This document shows, in pieces, positions 46,524-56,680 of a stretch of 64,000 bases of DNA; the stretch's first letter is position 1; every line of letters starts with the position of its first letter. This stretch comes from Argopecten irradians. Taxonomy: Eukaryota; Mollusca; Bivalvia; Pectinida; Pectinidae. The notes beneath the pieces were generated by a model, which did no database searches, was not told the origin of the DNA, and worked only from the letters and a program-made list of their open reading frames with translations. The stretch covers positions 46,117,086 to 46,181,085 of the forward strand of contig NC_091135.1 in assembly GCF_041381155.1 (NCBI RefSeq). Reading direction: 5' to 3'. The position numbers and the translations under genes were made by a program.

Positions 46524-49500
46524 AAACTACCTTTTAACCCAGGAAGTTTGTCCAATAAATAAGCACGTACTTACTAAAATAAACTCACATGTGACGCACT
46601 GATGATGTGAATAAAACCGAGTAATAATAAAACTAAAATGACAAAGTGAACCAATTAGAATACTCCATATTAAGACAATGTAAAGCCTGAAACGGACGAG
46701 AAAAACCCAAATTATGACATTATCGTGGGTATACATTCATACGAGCAGTTTGACATGTAACGAAACAATGAATAACAGTGCAGTTAAACTTAATGTGATA
46801 AAACACAACATTGATTTATTACAAAATTTATTAAAATTATGTACACTTTGTTTTAAAACTAGTTAATATAATACTTTGTTTTCGAGACTATCAATATTGT
46901 ACCGTATAATCAAATGATACTGTTAAACACAAATTAGCGTGGGCTTTATGTATTAATCATACACCTTTACTAACTTCAGTCTCTATATTTCATATGCCCA
47001 CTGAGGATAGGATTGGAGAGTGTAAGTAAAATAGGTTATTAGAAGGTTGATACGGGCTATACTTGTTATCGTGTTTTCATGCAGTTTTATCATTTAAAAT
47101 AGATTTGTTAAAATAATAAGAAATTTTACACGGCGATATTCCACGGAAAGATATGTTGACACTTTCTTATTCGAAAGTTATTAATTATTCATTGTCCAAA
47201 GTTATGGCGACAACTTCAAAAAGCTGATGTTTGCTCCTTAAAAATAGGATGATGAACTTTATATGCAAATTTTTGTGAAGCATATTTTCTTGACCAAGCA
47301 AAAGGGATATGACCCCTTTCGGGACAACCTTGAGATTAGTACATGGTGACATCATCGCTGCATGTATAATCCTATCGCCGAAATTTCTTACGACTCGCTT
47401 TATACCTTGTACCTACTTTGGATTTGATACGAACGTCATTGCCTATCAAAAGGATTTCCTTGGTCGGCAAGAGGTCAAGTTCACGCACCTGATTCCAATG
47501 ATCTGTTCGTACCTTAGCTTTATTTGTTTATTTAATTATTTTTTGTTATTTACAGATCACTTCAATAAGTGTTCAGACTAATCATCAATGAGATAACAGT
47601 AGTGTTAGTAACCGGTGGTGTAAGTAACATATTGATAATAATACAAAAAAATACAAAACACTGTTGACTGATTTCTCAATATGTAAAATGGGGAAAACTT
47701 TATTTTCCAAACTAAAAGTATTTCGATCAGCTTAGTTTTGACCTGGAGATCTGGCCGATATATTTACCAGGGATTACGAAATAGCGTTAACATACATAAC
47801 ACTCGATATTCTCGATAATGGTCAACGGCTGGGCAATATCTGGGACATTTTCATAACCACGTAAACAATGAAAGTGATCGACATTTACAGGTAATATTTG
47901 AAATGTGTTTCTCCAACACGTGTCTGACCTAGCTGATATTTGGTGGCCGCATAGGTAGGGTTATAGTCATCAATATATTAATAATCAAAATATTGTCGAG
48001 ATATTTTATCAAATCATTTTTTATTTACTGCCATTTAATGTAGCGTAAAATATTCTATACCACTTTACACTGATTATAATATACACATGTTATACACTTC
48101 TTTACTCTATACTAATAAATCAAGTTTACTTTAACATTGGATAGGAAGCTATTTAGATTCCAAATGGATAATTCAAATGCACATGTAGTATGGTAAATCT
48201 AAAAAAATATAACCATTCAAGTATCCAGATTTTCATCTAATAAAAACAGTAAATACTGTAAAATGTATTACAGATTTTTGTAGATTGCATCATCGATTTG
48301 TCGGGCACCTTTTAATAGAGATGCAACAGAAGCGGAAGTCATATTAACATGACCATTATTGATAATCCCACATTTATAGATAGTGAATACTAATTTCACA
48401 ATACATATTTAATCGCACAATCACGATTAGTCTATCATCTCGCCCCGGACATCCTTCTAGTCATCGTAGTATCGTGGTTATAACATATTCAGTCATTTCA
48501 TTCATGCTAGTAAGTTGTTCATATATGGGCGTGATTCACATATATGTATACCAAACGAAACACCCACTGGCAACTATAGGCTACGTGTAGTTATATGCAT
48601 AGACATAAAGTGACACTGCACGAGCTGTGTTTAACTGGCTATTAAAACGAGAAACCTTAGATATGTGAAATATATATATACTTGCTACTTAATAATGATA
48701 CATAATAATGTAGTTATAAACATTTTCAGCGACTTTAAGCTTCTAAAATTACTGAAAATATTAAAGAATATTATGAGATGTGATAAATTATAAACGCTTT
48801 TAAAACATATTCATTTGTTTTAAATTAATTTTATCACAAAGAATATACATAATTAGAATACCAAAAGTCAAGACATACATAAACTCCTATAATAACCTCC
48901 GTATTCTATTCGTTACGCTTTGTGTGGTTGGTCTAGCGTAACTTCTTTAGTTCGTGTCACAGTTTATACGCTGTGCGCTTATTTCTACCGTCGAATCACA
49001 ATTCGAGTTCCCACACGTCAGAACACCATCATATATATACCATGATTGAGAATTTATATGACCATTCTCTACACTACCTGTGCACTGCCACAGATTATCG
49101 TCATGTACCGGTGTCGATCGTCAAGGTAGGTACCTCGCACAGTAATTAAAGGCGTCAAATACAAAAAAACGACAAGAAGTTAAACATTTTTATACCATTC
49201 TGTGCTTTCTGCATTGCCGCTGCAACCAAACAATTAACGTTTGGTATTATTTAGTTTGTTTTAAATTATTTAGTTTGTTTTAAATAAGGAAACTTAACCA
49301 AAGGTTTTAAACATTCATATTTTTTCTTATTAATCTTAACTTTAACAACTTACATAGTAAATATAATAAATATTAGGACTGTTTATCTATCAAATAATTC
49401 TGCACCGTTTTAACATTTTTATTTTATGTATTTACGCAAAATGATAGTGACGTTTAAATATATTAAAACGCGTGTGCAATGAGTTATATAATCAGATACC

Positions 49501-50349
49501 AACAATAGTTACATGAGTGTCAGAGACGATGTAGACCATTTTATCGACTCCTTTTAACCTATTGGTGTTGCACAGTTCTAAACAATACGTATTTAACAAA
49601 GTGTGATTTTTCAATAAAACTACTGTTATTTATCGTCTTATTACATGCAAAACTGTTCTCGTGTATGACTATCAATTAGGTTCCGCTGAAGTAGATAATA
49701 GTGCCATAATACGGGTTTTTTTTCGTCCGATTATGTCTGTTCAGTGCCTTAATATGAGCATTCCATTACAACCTGGTTTGGTTCACATTATAAATACATC
49801 ACATGTGAGAGGATTTTTTTTTTTTTTTTGGTTACGTGCTTATTTACTGGGCATACTCTTCCGGGGCTAAAAGTCTATTTATCCAAAAGAACGCATTCAG
49901 CTTAGTTTAGGAATATGATTGGACATAATAGTGTGAATTGAATATATTTACACAATTGAATAACCTGAATTAAAATGGTTCAATAAAGAGAATACAATGC
50001 ATGAAAAGACCAATATAATGATACAGTTTTAAGCAATATTTAATAAATACTTTGTAATAAAAAAATCGACAACTTTACATTCACCTTGGAAAGTCTGAGC
50101 CATTTTGCAAAGTACTTCATCGTAGGCTTTTAATACATTTTTGGGTGTTTTTTTTACCTACCAACGATGTTACCAAATATGTAACTGGTATTTGGATTTT
50201 TACCACACCAACAAAACATTCTGTAACATTCTTCTCAATGGTACTGATGCTGGAATCACATTCTTGATCCATTCGAGGACAGGATTTTTTACCAAATCTT
50301 GGCTGAAGAAATTATCTGACTTGAACTGGACGGATTTGGTACCGTAAAT

Positions 50350-50620
50350 ATGAAATTATTTCGTTTCTCCTTCTGTCTTTACAGTGAAATATTCTATATT
50401 CAGCAAACATTGACAACCTTCTCACGGTACCGAACAACGTCTGCTGTACATCCTAATATAAGTAAATGTCCATTTCGTTACCCTGCTGCTGCAATGCAGG
50501 GTGAACAAGCTACTTCGTCGTTTGAGAAAGGGACTCTGAAGTCGTTTGAAGAGATGCCTGGTCCACATGGAATATATAATGTCCCATATTTAGGAACTGC
50601 GTTACAAATGTATCCATTCA
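50350..50620 (+). CDS. P450-B exon 1
   Basis: ATG at 50350 begins MKLFRFSFCLYSEIF, a presequence-like stretch. The exon ends ALQMYPF plus one base at donor GTAAGTATT, in the same phase 1 as P450-A. A possible acceptor (ctttacag) at about 50383 lies inside it, so the true start could differ; the hinge and downstream part are secure. Confidence 0.8.
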
Positions 50621-53600
50621 GTAAGTATTGAGAGTCAACCATTTGATAACAAATTGAGAGTCAACCATTTGATAACATTGAGAGTCAACCATTTGATATC
50701 ATATTGAGAGTCAACCATTTGATAACATATTGGATTAGACAGATCGGAAAATTAATCTTTTACCAATGACCTGCATTTATGTTTGAAATGATATATAAGA
50801 GTACCAAATCGTCTTTGTGTAGTAAGTGAAGTTTTAATAATTATTATTTGGAAGCTCAATGTTTGATGACTTAAAATATATTGCTAACAATATATCATGC
50901 CAATATTTGGTATAAACTAAAAAGGTAATATTTATTTGCAGCCCAGTACCACCCAACACGCTTCGACGAATTAGTCAGAGAATGGCGTAAACAACTTGGC
51001 TCAATTTACAGAGTTCGTCTGCCACGGGATTGGAATGTGTTTGTGAATGATCCAAAGGACGTTGAGAAAACGTTCAGGTCGGACAATAGGTATCCATTCC
51101 GTCGGACATTACCATTGTTCGACACCTATAACAGCATCAGGAATCGAGAACCTACAATAGGGGAACGGTAAGTCGTATGTTAATTTGTAAATTAGGCTCA
51201 TATTCCGATACACAGCTAGGGTCGTTTCAGCACGCCCTCTCTTGCGTTCGATTTTCTCATGTGCAGTTTCTTTAAGAGTTTGTGGTTTATTTAGGCTCTG
51301 CAAATAAGGTGTACAAGCTGCCCTTCTTGCATAAAAAGCGTCTTTACTATTAAGGATATGATCGTTGTCTTCTTCCTAACGTCTGCCTTGACACCGCCTC
51401 ATTTGGCCTGTGAGGTAGGCTCTGAGCTTCTCCCCTGGACAAAACACCACAGTTTATAAGAGTGGTACTTTCTGCTTCTGCTTAGCGTTCAACATTACGG
51501 GTGTATGGCGACTGGTTCGCCCCAGTTGTCAGTATAATGTAACCGGGTCGTGGCTTGTTGATTGGTGCCTCCGGCGGCATGCTTCAGTGATATAGCACTA
51601 TAAAAAGGCAAGTGATACACTATGCAAGAAGACACAACACCAATATACCACAGTCACCCAAAACACCCACCTCGCACTTCACACACGCAAGGCACCACAT
51701 ACACTAGAATCGTCTTTAAATGACCATGGCTGTAAAAAGGGCGTTAATATATATAATGAAATTGTGGTATATTTGTGTTTTGTTTCTTATAACTTCTCTA
51801 TGAATTAGCTCACTGAAGCTTAGACACACATCAAAACACACAACACCCGTGTACATTATACTGACAACGAATAAACTAGTCGTCCCACTATTTGTATTAC
51901 TTAAATTATATGTCTAGGTTTAAACATGATACCACATCTATCTAATGTAGCAGCGCTGAGAAGCGTGTCTTGTATTGATGTAATAAGTCAGTTTAATAAA
52001 GACACAATATACGGTTTATTTTGTTGCAATGAAACATTAGTTTGATATGTATAATAAAACAATCGCTTCCAAAAAAAATAAAAAAAAATTTCGACTTTTA
52101 ACTTATATCCAATTTGAGATCAGGTGCCCTTATTTATAACATATTAATTTCATTTGAATAGTAAGAATATTATATTTGATGCAAAGTGGATCTTTTTAAA
52201 GTGCTATATCACTGAAGCAGGCCGCCGAACAAGCAGTAAACCCCAACCGGTCACAATTGATATTAAATAGTACAGTTGATATTAACCGGTACGGACTTGA
52301 TTTTCAGTAATGGCGAAAATTGGTGGGAAATGAGGAGTCCAGCACAAAAGGGTATCTGTCAGCATCAAACACTGTCTAAGCTGATACCAAAGTTAAGTGG
52401 AGTAGCGGATGATTTAGTGAGCAACTGTAGGGTATCGGGCCAACTTAAAAATCTACCATATCCTTTCTTCGAATACGCATCCGAAGGTAAGATTAATCAG
52501 TAGGAATTTTAGATGTCTCCTAACTACATTTAAAATGGTCTTGTTCTTGTTTTTCTTTATAATTATCTTCATTTCAATGATAATCCTAATTTATTTCTTG
52601 ATTCTTAACAAAATTTAACCCATGGTTTTCAGCCGATTAAATTATTTATCTTTTAGGAGCAGGACTCTTGTGCTTCAACACAAGACTTGGTATTATAGCA
52701 GCTTCCGGGTCACCGTCTAGTCGAGAGTTCATGGAATTCGTTGATAATTACTTCGATTACTTTGGAAAGCAACTTTTGGCCCCAATTCATTGGTTCAAGT
52801 GGTTCAGAACTCCGGGTTATCTCAAATTCGAAAAGGCGTCTGATTTTCTAGTCAGGTGAGTATACTATAATTGCTGTGTTTTCGTTATGAAACATTTATC
52901 ACATTCCTTTATAGGCTTTTTCATAAAACATTGTAATCGTTATTAACAATGTGGTTTGTTATCAAAGTATTACAGATAAGCATACGAAAATGGCAGAGAA
53001 AACTCTAAAGACTACATATGATCCTGATGAGTTCAATCTTCTTCACTTTCTGTTAACATCTCCGAATATGACTCCAGAAAAAATATCATCACTACTCGTC
53101 GACTTTTTCCGGGGAGGGATTGATTCCGTAAGTATGTTTTTACTCGTCGACTTTTTCCGGGGAGGGATTGATTCCGTAAGTATGTTTTTACTCGTCGACT
53201 TTTTCCGGAGAGGGATTGATTCCGTAAGTATGTTTTTACTCGTCGACTTTTTCCGGGGAGGGATTGATTCCGTAAGTATGTTTTTACTCGTCGACTTTTT
53301 CCGGGGAGGGATTGATTCCGTAAGTATGTTTTTTAACTCTAACTCTTCACTCTTCATAAAGTAAAATCAAAATAAAAGGCTGCTTACTTACATTCGCTTT
53401 ATTTGTTATTTCAATGGTATTTATGTTTCGTGGCAGACCGTTTTTGATGATAGCGGTAATAAATCCAATTACTTGGAGGTCAGTAATTTTATAGTGTTCA
53501 GCGTCTTCTGTGTCGCCCTCACATATAATGTCTGAAATTACTTCAAAGATGTTAAACCTCATTGGTGATACCAGAAAAATTAATCAAACATTTGCCGATA

Positions 53601-56600
53601 TACCATGGCCATAATTCATGATACTATAATTTCATTTACTTTTAAGACGGCGAATGCAATAACGTTCCTGCTCTATCACCTGGCTAAATATCCGGATATA
53701 CAAGAAAAACTTTATCATGAGTTAGCTCCCCGAATTCCGGCAGAGGGTCCTATAAGTCCAAATGGTTTCAAGGATACGCCTTATCTTAAAGCTTGCCTAA
53801 AAGAATCCTTCCGGTAATATGTCCTCTTTCATAAAAAACATCTCTATCTTGAATATAATGACAATTAAAACTTAAAACTTGTTTTGTTTCCTTTGGGTTA
53901 AATGATATCGTGAGTCATATATCTTCGTCAATTATCACACATTCTTTTCACGAAATGAAGTTATAAATGGTGAAGTCGTCATAATAAGTGAAAAATAAAT
54001 TTATATATTTATTTATACCTAAAATTATATTGTTGGTTTGTATTTCTGTTTGTTTAACAGATTTGTTTATCCTGTTATCTTGGGTACTCAACGAGTATTG
54101 GATGATGATGTAGTTCTCTCTAACTACGAGGTTCCTGCCGGGGTACGTATAACACGAACTATATAGAACTATAAATCTTTCACTTAGGCTGTGAAATAGG
54201 TAGCGATATAGAAACCGGATTGTAAATAAATGTTTGTACGGCAGGTAGGGCATTAGAATTACACCTGTTGCTCATATTGCATACGATTCAATTGAAAATT
54301 TGAAAATCTTGTCTTTTCTCTTCTGCAATACTTACTTTCTTCTTCATACCGTCTCACTTTTGGTCTTCAGTTGAGCGTTCTCTGAATACATGTGGCGTTA
54401 TGTAAAATGTTTCATTTGTGACAGGTCTAAAAAAGTAATGTATTTGTAAAAACAGAAATAAAATTCTAAAACTAATCTGTCAAGCGGGTTTGCAGTCGAT
54501 ACATTTTAAGAGCATACGGATTGTTTTTAAAGTCTCTCTTGACTTCAATGTACCATCGTTTTACAGTTCACGTATGTAGCGTTATGTAAATGTTTATAGA
54601 AGTGATGTGTATGCAGAATCACTGGTATTAAAGATATGAGCTTGCTTATTGTGAAAAAACTGACAGGATTGTTTTCTATTGCTTTCAGACTACAATAAAT
54701 TTGTGCATTTCTACTATTTGCAAAGACGAACAATATTTTCCAAGTCCCGAAAAATTCTTGCCTGAGCGATGGCTCCGAGGTAATTCCGAAAGAGAGAAAA
54801 GACATCCCTTTGGATTCTTGCCTTTTGGATATGGAACCAGAAATTGTGTAGGCCAGCGATTCGCTGAGCAGGAGATATACATCAGTGTATCTAAAGTAAG
54901 TAAATATATTCACAAGCTTTCATACTATAAATTATTTTCTGTTCTACAGATACTGTGTTGGAAATTGATTTAATTATACCTCAAGGTCACAATCCTTGAT
55001 TCTCCAGGGTTTACTAGCACTGTCTTTATATTCACCTATGGACTATGCCATAGTGCAATTGGGGCATTTCAGAACATACTGAACGATTACAGACCTCAAA
55101 TACTTCCGTTGAAGATCACATAAAGCGCCGTCCAAGTTCGAATCCATGTATGGTACCGTTATTCGATTCATTTGATGTAAATAAAAGTACTCGAATTACA
55201 TGGTCTAGGTGTGGGTGGATAGTAGCCCTTGGGACAGTGATAGTAACCACTGTATTATCGACGATAGACCACCTTACTTACTATTGCCAACAAAAGAATG
55301 ATTCTAAAATCGTTTTGTGTCGTGTCATTCATAAATGTACAGCGTAGGCAAAGGTGAGATGACTCGTTAGTACGTCGTATAATAAAAGTACGTAGACAGG
55401 ATGGAAACTTTTCACTATTCTCGCGATAGAAAGATAGTTAGTGAGTCCTATTCAGGCAGATATCGACCTTTACATGATCTTGAGGTATACTAACTATAAT
55501 AACAATAGCCGCTTCGACAGTGTTCTAACAAAAGCTAGCTACATAATATATAGGTGTCTTATTATAGAATTTGTCGTGCGTAGGGGAACAACCGCTGTAT
55601 ATATATATAAATACAGGTATACCTCATTCTTGCATTTTCTCCAGTGATATTAATATATTGAGTGACATATTCTAGTATAGTTAATATATAACTGTAGTCA
55701 TTGATGAAACAGTCGTTTCTTCAGAACTTCGATTGGAACATTTTTTTAGACATTTGTGTTCAATTTTCAATTAAAAAATAATTAATTTCACGAAAACAAA
55801 ACATTGGTGCTCCCTTTTCAATTGGACCAGTATACTCTTACTTTTATCGATAAAAGGGTGATTCTTGAAGTCATTCATTAATTAATTAACATCAATTACT
55901 ATTCGAATATTAGAGATATCTCAAGAAATATGAGTCGTTGCTAATGGTTAATTCAAGTTTTGTTAGAACTCTTTTATTTCTTGAATCTATATTGTAAATC
56001 CTAGGTCATTTAAGAACGGCTTATTCTGAAAGAACATTTTACAGTGTGAATATCGGTTTTTAAGATAACTGTTTTCTTCAATCCTCTTTTCGTACCCCCT
56101 GCAATAAGGATAGAGATGTTGGATTCAGGTTGTCCGTCTGTCTGTAGATACAAAATTGTCCGGTGAACAGATTTTGATAAAATTTATTACACAGAACTCT
56201 GACATAAAGGGGAGTTGATTAAATTATATACGGTTCTTCAATGTCCTCTATTTATGGAGTTATTGTTAAATTTGCGCAGCAGGGGGTAAAAGTAAAATCC
56301 AATATCTTGCAACATGATCCTGTAATCTACACTTTCTTTGAATGTTGATTGTGTCATTGTACACTTTTGTCAAATATTAAATAAAAAAGAGGATTGAAGA
56401 AAATAGGTATAGATCATTAATTCCCTAAAAAATGTAAAAACACATTAAAAAATGAACTTTTGTTTAGTAAAAATTACTTACATCACCTTTACTTTGTAAT
56501 ATACCGAATAAAATATAATGTCTGGTATAAATGATATTTTAAAATCGATACATTGTTTTTTTTCAGATTGTGACTAATTTTAGGATTACTCTGCCAAAGG

Positions 56601-56680
56601 GCCTTAATGATGTTCCGTTTGTCTACTCAACGTTCGCAACACCTAAGGAGAGATTCACATTGAATTTGAACCCGAGATGA
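50350..56680 (+). CDS. P450-B: mitochondrial-clan cytochrome P450, complete nine-exon gene with amplified splice donor
   Basis: This is a paralogue of P450-A with the same exon plan. Exons are 50350-50620, 50942-51167, 52308-52486, 52657-52855, 52968-53127, 53647-53813, 54061-54142, 54689-54895 and 56567-56680 (271, 226, 179, 199, 160, 167, 82, 207 and 114 nt; 1605 total), giving 534 residues plus stop. Motifs are the MPGPHG hinge, WWEMR (171-175), GGIDST (341-346), KESFR (397-401), PERW (453-456) and FGYGTRNCVG with Cys481. The roughly 90-residue first exon is basic and Ser/Thr-rich, compatible with mitochondrial import. The frame is open only if exon 5 starts at the upstream AG (52966-52967); the next AG, 8 nt on, gives an immediate stop. 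The 3' end of exon 5 with its donor is repeated five times (53093-53333). Whether the gene is expressed cannot be seen. Confidence 0.92.
50629..50735 (+). repeat. Minisatellite in intron 1 of P450-B
   Basis: Four tandem copies of a unit of about 22-28 bp (ttgagagtcaaccatttgat followed by a short AT-rich spacer of variable length) begin 9 nt after the exon 1 donor. Confidence 0.93.
50942..51167 (+). CDS. P450-B exon 2
   Basis: 226 nt, acceptor tatttgcag, donor GTAAGTCG. It encodes QYHPTRFDELVREWRKQLG, then FRSDNRYPFRRT before helix C. Phase 1 in, phase 2 out. Confidence 0.93.
51309..51752 (+). mobile_element. R1 retroposon, diverged sense copy in intron 2 of P450-B
   Basis: 'gtacaagctgcccttcttgc' to 'ctgtaaaaagggcgttaata'. 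Two further antisense scraps (about 51765-51900 and 52190-52262) fill the rest of the intron up to exon 3. Confidence 0.82.
52308..52486 (+). CDS. P450-B exon 3 (C helix)
   Basis: 179 nt. It starts (R)NGENWWEMRSPAQKG with the WxxxR motif and ends FFEYASEG at donor GTAAGATT. A fragment of the R1 retroposon in antisense orientation ends about 45 nt upstream of the exon. Confidence 0.93.
52657..52855 (+). CDS. P450-B exon 4
   Basis: 199 nt. (G)[17 protein letters not shown], then FEKASDFLV and two bases of the next codon at donor GTGAGT. Preceded by a pyrimidine-rich acceptor (atcttttag). Confidence 0.93.
52968..53127 (+). CDS. P450-B exon 5 (G to I helix), first-donor form
   Basis: 160 nt if the acceptor is atcaaag at 52967 and the donor is the first GTAAGTATG (53128). 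This keeps phase 2 in and phase 0 out, and gives SITDKHTKMAEKTLKTT, then TPEKISSLLVDFFRGGIDS. The acceptor is weak (poor pyrimidine tract). The competing acceptor ttacag (AG at 52974-52975) would put TAA in frame. Four more in-frame donors follow at 48-nt intervals. Confidence 0.82.
53093..53333 (+). repeat. Five-copy 48-bp tandem repeat spanning the exon 5/intron 5 junction of P450-B
   Basis: Units start at 53094, 53142, 53190, 53238 and 53286. Each carries the coding end LLVDFFRGGIDS followed by donor GTAAGTATG. The period is 48 bp, or 16 codons with no stop, so any of the donors (GT at 53128, 53176, 53224, 53272, 53320) keeps the frame into exon 6. Copies are almost identical; the third has one G-to-A change (ccggagaggg). 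A recent local amplification is implied. Confidence 0.97.
53647..53813 (+). CDS. P450-B exon 6 (I helix to K helix)
   Basis: 167 nt. TANAITFLLYHLAKYPDIQEK ... [11 protein letters not shown] with the ExxR motif. Acceptor tacttttaag, donor GTAATAT, phase 0 in and phase 2 out. Confidence 0.95.
54061..54142 (+). CDS. P450-B exon 7
   Basis: 82 nt. The split Arg is followed by FVYPVILGTQRVLDDD ... LSNYEVPAG; acceptor tgtttaacag, donor GTACGT. The length and junction phases equal those of P450-A exon 7. Confidence 0.94.
54240..54395 (+). mobile_element. R1 retroposon 5' fragment in intron 7 of P450-B
   Basis: 'ggcaggtagggcattagaat' to 'ggtcttcagttgagcgttct'; diverged and without the tail half. Confidence 0.82.
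54689..54895 (+). CDS. P450-B exon 8 (PERW and haem-binding loop)
   Basis: 207 nt in phase 0. It holds FLPERWLRGN and [20 protein letters not shown]. Acceptor attgctttcag, donor GTAAGTAA after VSK. Confidence 0.95.
56567..56680 (+). CDS. P450-B exon 9 (C-terminus)
   Basis: 114 nt to TGA. IVTNFRITLPKGLNDVPFVY, STFATP, ending LNLNPR. The acceptor is preceded by a long T-run (gttttttttcag). This is the last exon; no clear polyadenylation signal was assigned. Confidence 0.93.
   Translation: MVTNFRITLPKGLNDVPFVYSTFATPKERFTLNLNPR

Larger units (their letters stand above)
43868..50349. other. Long spacer upstream of P450-B; no gene seen
   Basis: Mostly unique AT-rich sequence. Recognised inside it: a short R1 antisense scrap (about 44640-44705, ctcaacagaaggcaaaagtt), the second (CAAA)n family tail (46345-46402), a TA microsatellite (46503-46523) and an 18-nt T-run (about 49816). 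Open frames show no recognisable domain. No promoter element could be assigned to P450-B. Confidence 0.5.

Noticed and set aside
52968..53127. First reading of P450-B as a pseudogene because exon 4 (phase 2) did not join an exon starting at 52976
   Set aside because: The AG 8 nt upstream (52966-52967) restores the phase and gives a segment that aligns with P450-A without a gap at that point.
53043..53357. Minus-strand open frame with repeated KNILTESIPPRKKSTS
   Set aside because: It is the reverse complement of the 48-bp exon 5 array; the plus strand carries the P450 coding sequence.
55128..55155. tRNA T-arm-like 'agttcgaatccatg' sequence
   Set aside because: No upstream A box or paired arms; isolated match.
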